NCBI GenBank assembly: GCA_029265125.1
Contig: JAJUJX010000002.1
Location: 62,001 to 126,000 of the forward strand
DNA from: Tolumonas sp008015085
GTDB taxonomy: Bacteria; Pseudomonadota; Gammaproteobacteria; Enterobacterales; Aeromonadaceae
Direction: 5' to 3'
Length of the DNA stretch: 64,000 nt
In this document: positions 25,654 through 34,125 of the stretch, in pieces
Numbering within the stretch: the first letter of the stretch is position 1
How the letters are laid out: each line of letters starts with the position of its first letter
Translations under genes and position numbers: made by a program
Notes under the pieces: generated by a model
The model's input: only the letters and a program-made list of their open reading frames with translations
Databases searched by the model: none
What the model was told of the DNA's origin: nothing

Positions 25654-26492
25654 CGTTGCAACCACTGTTAACACCCCTTGAGCAAACCGGATGGCAGGCG
25701 CATTTGTCATTAGGTTTTTCCCGTCGTGGCAATCAAACCGTATTGGCCGATCGTCGCCAATACGGCCCGTTAACAGTACAACGTCCGTTTTATCCCGAAG
25801 GCATGCCTTGTCATCTCTACTTGTTGCATCCACCGGGTGGCGTGGTGGGCGGTGATGAGCTCGATGTGCAAATTAAGGTGGAATCGGAGGCACATGCACT
25901 GCTGACCACGCCCGGTGCGACCAAGTTTTATCGTAGCGCGGGGCCACAATCGACGGTCACACAAACCTTCCATCTGTCAGCAGGCGCTGCTCTGGAGTGG
26001 CTACCACAAGATAACATTCTGTTTCCCGGCGCCAATTTGCAACTGCAGAGCACCTTCCATCTGGAAAGTGATTCGCGGTTGATCGCTTGGGAGTGCATTT
26101 CACTTGGGCGCCCCGTCAATGAAGAGCGTTTTCTGGAAGGGCAGCTCCGCAGCCGTTGGCGCGTCTATCGTAACCAACGCTTATGCCTGAATGAATCGTT
26201 GCGGGTACTTGATGCCGCTGATCTCGATCGCCGGGCAGGTTTAGCAGGCTATCCGCTGGTCGCTACTCTCATCGCATCGCCTTGTTCTGAAACAGAACGG
26301 GAACGGGTGCGCGAATTACTGCAAGGCTACGTCGCACCAGCTGGCGTGACCTTACTCAATGACTTACTGATTGTGCGTTTGTTGGGCGCACACAACGAGC
26401 CGTTACAAAAATTAATGCAGACGATTTGGCAAGCATTGCGCCCGACGGTGATTGGGTGCCCCGCATGTCGTCCGCGGATCTGGAATACCTGA
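25650..26492 (+). CDS. ureD: Urease accessory protein UreD
   Basis: Scaffold of the UreD-UreF-UreG complex that delivers nickel to the urease apoenzyme, 280 aa. Family features: LGFSRRGNQTVL near the N-terminus, GPLTVQRPFYPEG, LLHPPGGVVGGDEL, LTTPGATKFYRS and the C-terminal PACRPRIWNT. The ATG overlaps the urtE stop by four bases. ureA starts 23 bp downstream. Confidence 0.94.
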   Translation: MTLQPLLTPLEQTGWQAHLSLGFSRRGNQTVLADRRQYGPLTVQRPFYPEGMPCHLYLLHPPGGVVGGDELDVQIKVESEAHALLTTPGATKFYRSAGPQSTVTQTFHLSAGAALEWLPQDNILFPGANLQLQSTFHLESDSRLIAWECISLGRPVNEERFLEGQLRSRWRVYRNQRLCLNESLRVLDAADLDRRAGLAGYPLVATLIASPCSETERERVRELLQGYVAPAGVTLLNDLLIVRLLGAHNEPLQKLMQTIWQALRPTVIGCPACRPRIWNT

Positions 26493-26515
26493 TTACGGTT
26501 TACAAGGAGAACAAG

Positions 26516-26818
26516 ATGGATCTGACCCCTCGCGAAAAGGACAAGTTACTGCTGTTTACCGCCGCATTGGTGGCCGAGCGACGTAAAGCGCGTGGTTTAA
26601 AACTCAATCATCCGGAAGCGATTGCGCTGATCAGCGCTGCGATTTTGGAAGGGGCCCGTGATGGCCTGACGGTCGCCGAGCTAATGAATTACGGCCGTAC
26701 CATTCTGACTCGCGATGAAGTGATGGATGGCATACCCGAAATGATCCCTGATGTGCAGGTCGAGGCGACATTCCCTGACGGCACCAAGTTGGTCACTGTT
26801 CATCAACCCATCATTTAA
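26516..26818 (+). CDS. ureA: Urease gamma subunit
   Basis: Small structural subunit of urease, 100 aa, the usual length. Starts MDLTPREKDKLLLFTAALVA; contains LNHPEAIALISAAILEGARDG and MIPDVQVEATFPDGTKLVTVH. AAGGAGA precedes the ATG at 26516; the frame is open further upstream inside ureD but without a ribosome site. Separate ureA and ureB genes are the common bacterial arrangement. Confidence 0.97.
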   Translation: MDLTPREKDKLLLFTAALVAERRKARGLKLNHPEAIALISAAILEGARDGLTVAELMNYGRTILTRDEVMDGIPEMIPDVQVEATFPDGTKLVTVHQPII

Positions 26819-26827
26819 GGAGCGCCT

Positions 26828-27178
26828 ATGATCCCCGGAGAAATTCAGGTTGCCGATGGTGAACTGCTACTCAACGAAGGCCGTGTGACGTTACAAGTGG
26901 CCGTTGCCAACACAGGCGATCGCCCGATCCAGATTGGTTCGCATTACCATTTTTTTGAAACCAACCCCGCCTTGCAGTTTGACCGTGCTGCCACGCGTGG
27001 TTTTCGCCTTGATATTCCTGCTGGCACGGCGGTGCGTTTCGAGCCAGGCCAGACCCGCACGGTCACGTTGGTGGCATACGCCGGTCGTCGTCATGTGTAT
27101 GGCTTTCGCGGCGATGTGATGGGCCCGTTAGATGAACTTGCACAAAGTGAACAGGACGAGCAGGGAGCACAGGTATGA
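26828..27178 (+). CDS. ureB: Urease beta subunit
   Basis: Structural subunit of the (UreABC)3 urease, 116 aa. Family motifs: MIPGEIQVADGEL, ANTGDRPIQIGSHYHFFE, GFRLDIPAGTAVRFEPGQ and YGFRGDVMGPL. AAGGAG precedes the ATG. The stop overlaps the ureC start by four bases. Confidence 0.97.
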   Translation: MIPGEIQVADGELLLNEGRVTLQVAVANTGDRPIQIGSHYHFFETNPALQFDRAATRGFRLDIPAGTAVRFEPGQTRTVTLVAYAGRRHVYGFRGDVMGPLDELAQSEQDEQGAQV

Positions 27179-28878
27179 GTATTATTTCCAGACAAGCCTA
27201 TGCCGATATGTTCGGCCCAACCACGGGTGATCGCGTGCGGTTGGCTGACACCGAATTATGGCTGGAAGTGGAAAAAGATTTCACCATTTACGGCGATGAA
27301 GTGAAATTCGGTGGTGGGAAAGTGATTCGTGACGGTCAAGGGCAAGGGCAGGCACTGAGTCGTGATTGCCTTGATTTAGTAATTACGAATGCGCTGATTA
27401 TTGATCACTGGGGCATCGTCAAAGCCGATATCGGCGTTAAAAATGGTCGTATCGCGGGCATCGGCAAAGCCGGTAACCCAGATGTGCAACCGGGTGTGAC
27501 GTTAGTCATTGGCCCCGGCACCGAAGTGATTGCAGGCGAAGGATCGATTGTCACAGCGGGTGGTATCGACAGCCATATTCATTTCATCTGCCCGCAACAG
27601 ATCGATGAAGCGCTCTGCTCTGGCGTAACCACCATGTTGGGTGGCGGCACAGGCCCGGCAACGGGCACCAATGCGACGACTTGTACGCCGGGGCCTTGGT
27701 ATATGGCGCGCATGTTGGAAGCGGCAGAAAGCCTGCCGATGAACTTGGGTTTCCTCGGTAAAGGTAATGCCAGCTTACCTGATGCGTTGCATGAACAGGT
27801 TGCCGCAGGTGCGATAGGCCTGAAACTGCATGAAGACTGGGGTTCTACCCCTGCATCGATTGATAACTGCCTGAATGTGGCGGAAGAAACCGACACGCAA
27901 GTGGCTATTCACACCGATACGCTGAACGAAAGCGGCTTTGTGGAAGACACATTGGCTGCGATTGGTGATCGCACCATTCACACCTATCACACCGAAGGCG
28001 CGGGTGGCGGTCATGCACCAGATATTATCAGGGCGTGCGGGCTGGCGAACGTACTGCCATCATCCACCAATCCAACGCGCCCTTACACCGTGAATACCGT
28101 CGATGAGCATCTCGACATGCTGATGGTTTGCCACCATCTCGACCCCGCCATTCCTGAAGATGTGGCGTTTGCGGAATCACGTATTCGTCGTGAAACCATC
28201 GCGGCGGAAGATATTCTGCATGACCTCGGCGCATTCTCGATGATTTCGTCCGATTCCCAAGCAATGGGACGTGTCGGCGAGGTGATCACCCGCACATGGC
28301 AGACTGCGCACAAAATGAAAGTGCAACGCGGCAGCCTCGGTGGCGACCCTGCGCGACATGACAATACACGTATTAAACGCTATATCGCCAAATACACTAT
28401 TAACCCAGCATTAGCGCACGGCATCAGCCATGAAGTCGGTTCGATTGAACCGGGAAAATTGGCCGATTTGGTGCTGTGGCGTCCGGCGTTTTTTGGTGTG
28501 AAACCTTCCATGATTTTGAAAGGCGGCATGATTGCCGCAGCACCAATGGGTGATGCCAATGCATCGATTCCAACGCCACAACCAGTACATTTCCGCCCAA
28601 TGTTTGGTGCGCTCGGTCGTGCGATGCATTCGACACGCATGACGTTCCTGTCTGGCTTGGCTATTCGCTCCGGTTTGCCTGCGCAACTGGGGTTAAACAG
28701 CCTGATTGGGGAAGTGAAAAACTGCCGTTCGGTGAAGAAAGCACACATGATCCACAACGACTGGCAGCCGTTGATTGAAGTCGACAGCCAGACCTATCAG
28801 GTGCGAGCCAATGGTGAATTACTGACGTGCGAACCGGCTGCGGTGTTGCCAATGGCACAGCGCTACTTTTTATTCTAG
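27175..28878 (+). CDS. ureC: Urease alpha subunit (catalytic)
   Basis: Nickel amidohydrolase that splits urea into ammonia and carbamate, 567 aa, the same length as the Klebsiella enzyme. The bi-nickel ligands are in place: His134 and His136 in SHIHF, the carbamylated Lys217 in GLKLHEDW, further His in AIHTDTLNESGF and GAGGGHAPD, and the flap His in MVCHHLDPAIPEDVAFAESRIR. No key residue is missing, so the enzyme should be active once matured. Confidence 0.98.
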   Translation: MSIISRQAYADMFGPTTGDRVRLADTELWLEVEKDFTIYGDEVKFGGGKVIRDGQGQGQALSRDCLDLVITNALIIDHWGIVKADIGVKNGRIAGIGKAGNPDVQPGVTLVIGPGTEVIAGEGSIVTAGGIDSHIHFICPQQIDEALCSGVTTMLGGGTGPATGTNATTCTPGPWYMARMLEAAESLPMNLGFLGKGNASLPDALHEQVAAGAIGLKLHEDWGSTPASIDNCLNVAEETDTQVAIHTDTLNESGFVEDTLAAIGDRTIHTYHTEGAGGGHAPDIIRACGLANVLPSSTNPTRPYTVNTVDEHLDMLMVCHHLDPAIPEDVAFAESRIRRETIAAEDILHDLGAFSMISSDSQAMGRVGEVITRTWQTAHKMKVQRGSLGGDPARHDNTRIKRYIAKYTINPALAHGISHEVGSIEPGKLADLVLWRPAFFGVKPSMILKGGMIAAAPMGDANASIPTPQPVHFRPMFGALGRAMHSTRMTFLSGLAIRSGLPAQLGLNSLIGEVKNCRSVKKAHMIHNDWQPLIEVDSQTYQVRANGELLTCEPAAVLPMAQRYFLF

Positions 28879-28897
28879 GCGGACTTGGGAACACAAA

Positions 28898-29467
28898 ATG
28901 ATTCGACTCACACAACGTTTAACAACAGAAGAAGCTGCAGGGAAAGTAGTTTTCAGTACGCTGACGCTGCCAATTGATTTACGCATCAAAAGTCGCCTGA
29001 AAGTCACCTTAGATAATGGCGATGCAGCCGGTCTATTCCTGACCCGCGGTCAGCTATTACGTGGTGGTGAATGTCTGAGTGACGATGCAGGTTCTGTGGT
29101 GGTAATGGTAAAAGCCGCCGAAGAACAGGTCTCTACCGTGCGCTGTGACGACTCATTACTGCTGAGTCGCATCTGCTATCACCTCGGTAATCGCCATGTA
29201 CCGTTGCAAATCGAGGCCGGTTTTGCCCGTTATCAGCACGATTATGTGCTCGATGAAATGGTGATGGGTTTAGGTGGCTCGGTTGCGGTTGAGCTTGCGC
29301 CATTTGAACCAGAGGCTGGCGCTTACCAATCGCAAGCGGGCGCAGGGCATCACCATCATCATGATGATCACGAACATAGTCACAGTCATGAGCATCCGCA
29401 TGCTCACAATCATGCAACTAGTGCTGCGACCGTCGTGCCAATGCATGGCTTTTTGAAGACCTCATAA
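28898..29467 (+). CDS. ureE: Urease accessory nickel chaperone UreE
   Basis: Metallochaperone that brings nickel to the urease maturation complex, 189 aa. The N-terminal peptide-binding domain (LTLPIDLRIKSRLKVTLDNG) and the central metal domain (YHLGNRHVPLQIE, with the conserved His) are present. The C-terminal tail from residue ~148 is strongly His/Asp-rich (GAGHHHHHDDHEHSHSHEHP), a nickel store like that of Klebsiella UreE. It is 20 bp after ureC. Confidence 0.95.
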   Translation: MIRLTQRLTTEEAAGKVVFSTLTLPIDLRIKSRLKVTLDNGDAAGLFLTRGQLLRGGECLSDDAGSVVVMVKAAEEQVSTVRCDDSLLLSRICYHLGNRHVPLQIEAGFARYQHDYVLDEMVMGLGGSVAVELAPFEPEAGAYQSQAGAGHHHHHDDHEHSHSHEHPHAHNHATSAATVVPMHGFLKTS

Positions 29468-29501
29468 GCAACTAATTAATAAGTAAAAAAAGGAATTGAA
29501 T

Positions 29502-30056
29502 ATGAACAAATCACGCATGACCACCGCAATCGCTCTGATGTTACTGGCTACACCTGCCTTTGCTCACCCTGGGCACATGGAGCATGGTTTTTCATCGGGG
29601 GTGTTGCATCCACTGACTGGCCTTGACCATTTGATGATGTTACTGAGCAGCGGCTTTCTGGCGGCATTAACGGGTCGTCGTTTATCGCTGCCTTTATTGA
29701 CCCTGCTGGCCATGGTGGTTGGCACTGGTGCTGGCGTGCTGTTGGGCGGCAATAATCTGGTGGAACCGCTGGTGCTGGCTTCGATCTGGTTTGCTGGTGC
29801 CATGATTTTCGCTTCAAATCGTTTGTCTGTACTGAGCTGGATGATGCCTTGTTTTGCGCTGTTCCATGGTTGGGCGCATGGTGTTGAAGCACCGGTTGGG
29901 CAAGTGGCGTTGTTCACTGCGGGTGCTGTGATTTCATCGCTGGTGTTGCTGGCGGTGGGTTATGCGGTTGGCAGCAAGGCCAACCACATCGCATGGTTGA
30001 AAAAAGGCTGGGCAGCAGTTGTGTTTGCCTCAGCGTCAGTGCTGTTGGTGGGTTAA
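29502..30056 (+). CDS. ureJ: HupE/UreJ-family nickel permease-like protein
   Basis: Inner-membrane protein of 184 aa. Signal-like N-terminus ending PAFA, then the family signature HPGHMEHGFSSGVLHPLTGLDHLMML and about six helices, with FALFHGWAHGVEAP near residue 130. HupE/UreJ proteins are thought to move nickel (or cobalt) across the membrane. Its place between ureE and ureF supports a nickel role. AAAAGGA precedes the ATG at 29502; a TTG two codons upstream is less likely. Confidence 0.88.
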   Translation: MNKSRMTTAIALMLLATPAFAHPGHMEHGFSSGVLHPLTGLDHLMMLLSSGFLAALTGRRLSLPLLTLLAMVVGTGAGVLLGGNNLVEPLVLASIWFAGAMIFASNRLSVLSWMMPCFALFHGWAHGVEAPVGQVALFTAGAVISSLVLLAVGYAVGSKANHIAWLKKGWAAVVFASASVLLVG

Positions 30057-30059
30057 TTC

Positions 30060-30755
30060 ATGACTTTTTCAGCACTTAATCAAACCTCGCCAGTCAGTTG
30101 GTTACAACTGTTCCAATTGATGAGCCCTAATTTGCCCGTGGGTGGGTTTACCTATTCGCAAGGGTTGGAATGGGCGGTTGAAACGGGTTGGGTTAAAAAT
30201 GTCGCTGAATTTGAACAATGGCTGACTGATCAGATGGATGAGGGGCTGGTCTATCTCGACTGGCCGCTTCTCAATCGTCTTTATGCTGCCGTTCAGCAAG
30301 ACGATCTGACTGCTTTTGTAGACGCTATCGATTTACTGGTAGCGAGCCGCGAAAGCGAAGAGTTCCGCTTGGAAGAGGGGCAGCGCGGGGACGCGTTTTA
30401 TCGTGTGATCAAAGATTGGGGCATTTCGGGCAGTGCCGAGATGGCCGTTCATCTGAAACGTTCACAACTGGCCGGCATGGCGTGGTTTGGCGCAAAAAAC
30501 AGCCTTAGTGTAGAGCAACTGGCGTTGGGCTGGGGGTTCGCATTGCTGGAAGGTGCTGTCATGGCGGCCATTAAATTAGTGCCCATTGGTCAGCAAGCGG
30601 GTCAGACGTTATTACGAAAATTATCCGCGCAACTGCCTGAAAAATACAGATGGGCTTGCGCAGTGCAAGACGATGAGATCGGAGGCAATTTAATCTGCCT
30701 CGCCATCGCCAGCGCGTGCCACGAAATACAATACACGCGGTTATTCCGCTCATAA
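30060..30755 (+). CDS. ureF: Urease accessory protein UreF
   Basis: Part of the UreD-UreF-UreG maturation complex, where it controls the UreG GTPase; 231 aa. Motifs: LLQLMSPNLPVGGFTYSQGLE-like N-terminus (LFQLMSPNLPVGGFTYSQ), SRESEEFRLEE and the C-terminal DEIGGNLICLAIASACHE. It begins three bases after the ureJ stop. Confidence 0.95.
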   Translation: MTFSALNQTSPVSWLQLFQLMSPNLPVGGFTYSQGLEWAVETGWVKNVAEFEQWLTDQMDEGLVYLDWPLLNRLYAAVQQDDLTAFVDAIDLLVASRESEEFRLEEGQRGDAFYRVIKDWGISGSAEMAVHLKRSQLAGMAWFGAKNSLSVEQLALGWGFALLEGAVMAAIKLVPIGQQAGQTLLRKLSAQLPEKYRWACAVQDDEIGGNLICLAIASACHEIQYTRLFRS

Positions 30756-30777
30756 CCAGATTGGAAAGGACACTCTC

Positions 30778-31401
30778 ATGACTCAAACATCATCCCCATT
30801 ACGAGTTGGCGTTGGCGGCCCCGTTGGTTCCGGCAAGACTGCGCTGTTAGAAGTATTATGTAAAAAAATGCGCGATCATTTTGAGATTGCCGTCGTCACC
30901 AACGATATCTACACCAAAGAAGATCAACGTATTTTAACCGAAGCCGGTGCGTTAGCTGCCGAGCGTATTGTCGGGGTGGAAACTGGCGGCTGTCCACACA
31001 CGGCGATCCGCGAAGATGCATCGATGAATCTGGCCGCTGTCGAAGCGTTAAGTGAGAAATTCGGCAATCTGGATGTCGTTTTCGTTGAGAGCGGTGGCGA
31101 CAACCTGAGTGCCACCTTCAGCCCAGAATTGGCTGATATGACCATCTATGTGATTGATGTGGCGGAAGGGGAGAAAATTCCACGCAAAGGCGGGCCGGGT
31201 ATTACCAAATCTGATTTATTAGTGATCAATAAAATCGATTTGGCCCCGTATGTCGGTGCGCGTTTGGATGTGATGGAATCAGACACCAACCGTATGCGGC
31301 CAGAAAAGCCGTGGACATTCGCCAATCTGAAAACCGGTCAGGGCGTGAATACCATCATCGATTTCATCGTGACGCATGGCATGTTAACGCCAAAATCATA
31401 A
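30778..31401 (+). CDS. ureG: Urease accessory GTPase UreG
   Basis: SIMIBI-class GTPase that drives nickel insertion, 207 aa. P-loop GGPVGSGKTALLE near residue 14, metal-binding CPH in ETGGCPHTAIRED, the switch region VFVESGGDNLSATFSPEL and the base-recognition NKID. GGAAAGG precedes the ATG. It is the last gene of the urea operon; a long inverted repeat begins 21 bp after the stop. Confidence 0.97.
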   Translation: MTQTSSPLRVGVGGPVGSGKTALLEVLCKKMRDHFEIAVVTNDIYTKEDQRILTEAGALAAERIVGVETGGCPHTAIREDASMNLAAVEALSEKFGNLDVVFVESGGDNLSATFSPELADMTIYVIDVAEGEKIPRKGGPGITKSDLLVINKIDLAPYVGARLDVMESDTNRMRPEKPWTFANLKTGQGVNTIIDFIVTHGMLTPKS

Positions 31402-31422
31402 TTTATATACGAGCCCTGTTAT

Positions 31423-31457
31423 TGAAGATGCGAATAAGTCAGGTATTCGCATCTTCA
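31423..31457. repeat. Perfect 14-bp inverted repeat after ureG
   Basis: TGAAGATGCGAATA (31423-31436) faces its exact complement at 31444-31457 across a 7-nt loop. It would end the urea operon as a hairpin, but neither strand has a T-run after it. It also covers the start codon of the next open frame. Alternatives are a processing signal or a translation-blocking stem. Confidence 0.7.
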
Positions 31458-31808
31458 CAAGAACAATGTCTGATTCATATATTTTTTGATTCAGATCCGA
31501 AAGGGGTATCGGTGGCTGTAGCCATACCCTCTGTGTCTGGTGTTTGGTTCCTTGATTTAGCAAATATGTCTGAATTACAGAGAGTCAATCAGGAAATAAC
31601 CTTCCTGCAGCAGTCATCGATTGACCATTCTCTTGCTCAAAAATGTGAAAACATTGGAACGGAATTAGTGCGGTATTATCAACGGATGAATCAGCATCGT
31701 ATCGCAATCATGCAAGAATATGTGGTCGCGAGAAGTTTGGGCACACTTTGGGCACAAAAATGGAAGATCGATAAAAGCACAAAATATGGATTTCGTATGG
31801 AGACTTAG
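31428..31808 (+). CDS. Hypothetical protein
   Basis: 126 aa, not recognised. The composition is plausible for a small soluble protein (FASSQEQCLIHIFFD, VSGVWFLDLANMSE, then a helical second half ending KSTKYGFRMET). There is no signal peptide or membrane helix. The ATG at 31428 has only a weak site (TTGAA) and lies inside a strong hairpin; an internal ATG (MSELQRV) is an alternative start. It may be a degenerate gene fragment in the gap between the urea operon and the tRNA genes. Confidence 0.4.
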   Translation: MRISQVFASSQEQCLIHIFFDSDPKGVSVAVAIPSVSGVWFLDLANMSELQRVNQEITFLQQSSIDHSLAQKCENIGTELVRYYQRMNQHRIAIMQEYVVARSLGTLWAQKWKIDKSTKYGFRMET

Positions 31809-31907
31809 ATTTGGGGCTTGTGCTTGAACAGGAAAGTCTGGTGCCCACAAAATAAGTTGTCAATATTTTAAGTCTTGGAAGTGTATAACTGATTGATTTA
31901 CTTGATA

Positions 31908-31984
31908 TGGTGCGTCCTAGTGGACTCGAACCACCGACCCCCACCATGTCAAGGTGGTGCTCTAACCAGCTGAGCTAAGGACGC
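31908..31984 (-). tRNA. tRNA-Val (GAC), copy 2
   Basis: 77 nt including encoded CCA. The acceptor stem starts GCGTCCT; the anticodon stem is CCACC/GGTGG with loop TTGACAT, anticodon GAC; the T-arm loop is TTCGAGT. It is nearly the E. coli tRNA-Val(GAC) sequence. Downstream member of a tandem pair read from the promoter at 32117-32145. Confidence 0.97.
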
Positions 31985-32013
31985 ACTAAAGAGAAATTTT
32001 GCAATCGAAAGAA

Positions 32014-32090
32014 TGGTGCGTCCTAGTGGACTCGAACCACCGACCCCCACCATGTCAAGGTGGTGCTCTAACCAGCTGAGCTAAGGACGC
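32014..32090 (-). tRNA. tRNA-Val (GAC), copy 1
   Basis: Same gene sequence as the neighbouring copy, 77 nt with CCA, anticodon GAC. A 29-bp spacer separates the copies, so they should be cut from one precursor. A short hairpin (ACATCG-TTT-CGATGT, 32096-32110) sits in the leader. Confidence 0.97.
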
Positions 32091-32116
32091 AACAGACATC
32101 GTTTCGATGTGCGGGC

Positions 32117-32145
32117 ATAATAACGGGATGATTTCATTCAGGCAA
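32117..32145 (-). promoter_or_regulatory. Promoter of the tRNA-Val pair
   Basis: Read on the minus strand: -35 TTGCCT, 17-bp spacer, -10 TATTAT, then a GC-rich discriminator GCCCGC. Such a discriminator is the mark of stringently controlled stable-RNA promoters. Confidence 0.65.
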
Positions 32146-32213
32146 GTGCAAAACAGGCTTCTGTGATCTGATTGTTCTTTTCGTGAGCAAAGACAAATTC
32201 AGTTTAAAAACAA

Positions 32214-32405
32214 CTAGGCAGCAATCTTTAAGCTGAATTCGTCTTGTCGACGATGTTTCACATGGCGACGGTAACTGCCTTTTCCTTTAATATTCCTTTC
32301 CACACGACTACGGAACAGTTTGTCGGTAACTAATGCTTGCAAATGATTATCGGTAATCTCGCCACGTTGGTGTAGATAACCGGTAGATGATGATTTTGAT
32401 TTCAT
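32214..32405 (-). CDS. arfA: Alternative ribosome-rescue factor A
   Basis: Small basic protein of 63 aa that, with RF2, frees ribosomes stalled on mRNAs lacking a stop codon when tmRNA fails. The core GEITDNHLQALVTDKLFRSR followed by VERNIKGKGSYRR is close to E. coli ArfA ([29 protein letters not shown]). A very strong ribosome site, GGAGGT, precedes the ATG. In E. coli the arfA mRNA is cut in a hairpin so that it is itself non-stop; here only a 5-bp hairpin (32239-32253) is seen near the end of the frame, so that control is uncertain. Confidence 0.88.
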   Translation of the reverse strand: MKSKSSSTGYLHQRGEITDNHLQALVTDKLFRSRVERNIKGKGSYRRHVKHRRQDEFSLKIAA

Positions 32406-32478
32406 CGTGACCTCCTGGTTGATTTGCGCAAATTATGAGCTTTTATCGTATCACGGGCAAGCAATGCCTGAGGAATTT

Positions 32479-33030
32479 ATGAGTATCTGGAAAACATTAA
32501 AAACAAAAGTGGTCTTTGAAACCCCGTGGATCAAAGTTCGTCACGATGATGTGCTGACACCGGCAGGTTCTCCGGCACAATATGGTGTTGTTGAATTCAA
32601 AAATCGTGCAGTGGGAGTCGTACCGGTACTTGATGACGGGCGGATCGTCATGGTGCGGCAGACCCGTTATGCCATTGGTAATATCAGCTCGCTGGAAATT
32701 CCGGAAGGTGGAGCGCCCGAAGGGGAAGACTGGTTGCAAACGGCTGCTCGCGAATTGCAGGAAGAAACAGGTTATACCTCGAATGATATCCAGCCATTAC
32801 TGACGGATTTTTATCTTTCCAATTCGGTGACGAATGAATGCGGTGCACTGTTTATCGCGCGTAATCTTAAAGCTGGCAAACAAGAGCTTGAAGAAACAGA
32901 AGACATTCTGGTTGAGCTTCATTCTTTTGATGATCTGCTTGCTATGATTCGTCATGGGAAGATAACTGATAGTCTGACTATCATGGCTTTGCTAATGATC
33001 TCGGCAGACAGAAATAAATATGGATTGTGA
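32479..33030 (+). CDS. Nudix hydrolase, ADP-ribose pyrophosphatase-like
   Basis: 183 aa from the ATG at 32479 (AGGA upstream; an ATG five codons earlier is possible). A perfect Nudix box spans GGAPEGEDWLQTAAREL and QEETGY (G-x5-E-x7-REL-x-EE-x-GY). The preceding VMVRQTRYAIGNISSLEIPEG resembles ADP-ribose/nucleoside-diphosphate-sugar pyrophosphatases of the NudF group. The exact substrate cannot be fixed. It is divergent from arfA, with only 73 bp between starts. Confidence 0.85.
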   Translation: MSIWKTLKTKVVFETPWIKVRHDDVLTPAGSPAQYGVVEFKNRAVGVVPVLDDGRIVMVRQTRYAIGNISSLEIPEGGAPEGEDWLQTAARELQEETGYTSNDIQPLLTDFYLSNSVTNECGALFIARNLKAGKQELEETEDILVELHSFDDLLAMIRHGKITDSLTIMALLMISADRNKYGL

Positions 33031-33104
33031 GTTATCTGCATAACAATTTAATGAGCTAGTGGTACAGGAAAATCCCTGATTTTCGTTAAATTGACTTGTT
33101 AATC

Positions 33105-33160
33105 AAATATTCTGCATAAATATATATTGTTCTGGTAAATAAAAAATATGCAGAATATTT
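33105..33160. repeat. Perfect 14-bp inverted repeat upstream of hisJ
   Basis: AAATATTCTGCATA (33105-33118) and its exact complement (33147-33160) flank a 28-nt AT-rich spacer; the right arm runs into TTTTGTTTCT-like sequence. It may be the terminator of the Nudix gene or a paired operator for hisJ. TGCAT half-sites recall ArgR boxes, but the match is partial. Confidence 0.55.
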
Positions 33161-33255
33161 TGTTTCTATGATTCTTTTGATAAGATTTTTCTGTTGCACG
33201 ATCAAGGCTGACGAAGCGTGCGTTCCGGGACAGATTTTTAATTACAGGAATAAAG

Positions 33256-34035
33256 ATGAAAAATTTTCGCAGAATCATGCAGCTTGCTGCCATCGCATTT
33301 GCAGTGAATGCAAATGCAGCTGATATCAAAGAGATTCGTTTCGGTGTAGAGCCGGGTTATGCACCTTTTGAAGTAAAGGCAGCGGACGGTTCACTGACAG
33401 GTTTTGATGTCGATTTAGGCAATGAGATGTGTAAACGTCTTAAAGCTAAATGTGAGTGGGTTGAAAGTGATTTCGATGGTCTGATCCCATCACTGAAAGC
33501 GAAGAAGATTGATGCGATCCTGTCTGCGATGTCTATTACTGACCAGCGTAAGCAGGAAATTGATTTCACAAACAAACTGTATGGTACACCAGCTCGTTTA
33601 GTGGCAGCTAAAGGCTCAGGCATTCAGCCAACAGCAGAAGCGTTGCAAGGTAAACGCGTTGGTGTGATGCAAGGAACAACCGCTGAAACTTATGCCAAAG
33701 ATAATTGGCAGGCTAAAGGTGTAGAATTGGTGCCTTACCAGAATCAGGATCTGGTATACGCTGATCTGGTTTCTGGCCGTATCGATGCCGCATTCCAGGA
33801 TGCTGTTACTGCAGGTGAAAGCTTCCTGAACAAGCCGCAAGGTGAACAGTTTGAATATGCCGGTGCAGAAATCAACGATGTGAAATACTTCGGTGTAGGC
33901 GCTGGTATCGGTGTACGTAAAGAAGACGGCGCGCTGAAAGATGCACTGAACAAAACGCTGGCGGACATGCGTAAAGACGGTACTTACGACAAGCTGGCTA
34001 AGAAATACTTTAAATTCAACATTTATGGTGAATAA
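33256..34035 (+). CDS. hisJ: Basic amino-acid-binding protein (histidine/Lys-Arg-Orn type)
   Basis: Periplasmic binding protein, 259 aa, with a signal peptide ending NANA. It closely follows E. coli HisJ/ArgT: FGVEPGYAPFEVK, GFDVDLGNEMCKRL, DGLIPSLKAKKIDAILSAMS, GKRVGVMQGTTAETY, GRIDAAFQD and the C-terminal GTYDKLAKKYF. The cysteine pair CKRLKAKC matches the HisJ disulfide. Histidine and lysine/arginine/ornithine binding cannot be told apart here. First gene of hisJQMP, followed by a partial terminator. Confidence 0.9.
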   Translation: MKNFRRIMQLAAIAFAVNANAADIKEIRFGVEPGYAPFEVKAADGSLTGFDVDLGNEMCKRLKAKCEWVESDFDGLIPSLKAKKIDAILSAMSITDQRKQEIDFTNKLYGTPARLVAAKGSGIQPTAEALQGKRVGVMQGTTAETYAKDNWQAKGVELVPYQNQDLVYADLVSGRIDAAFQDAVTAGESFLNKPQGEQFEYAGAEINDVKYFGVGAGIGVRKEDGALKDALNKTLADMRKDGTYDKLAKKYFKFNIYGE

Positions 34036-34061
34036 CACTTCCCATTAATGGTTGTTTGATG

Positions 34062-34096
34062 ACGAGGCTCTTCCTACGAGGAGCCTCGTTGTTTTT
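34062..34096 (+). terminator. Hairpin between hisJ and hisQ (partial terminator)
   Basis: Perfect nine-bp stem (34062-34070 with 34081-34089), 10-nt loop, then TGTTTTTC. As with urtA, it should raise binding-protein expression over the membrane parts. Confidence 0.75.
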
Positions 34097-34125
34097 CAGA
34101 TACATAACAAATCAGGTACATCGTT

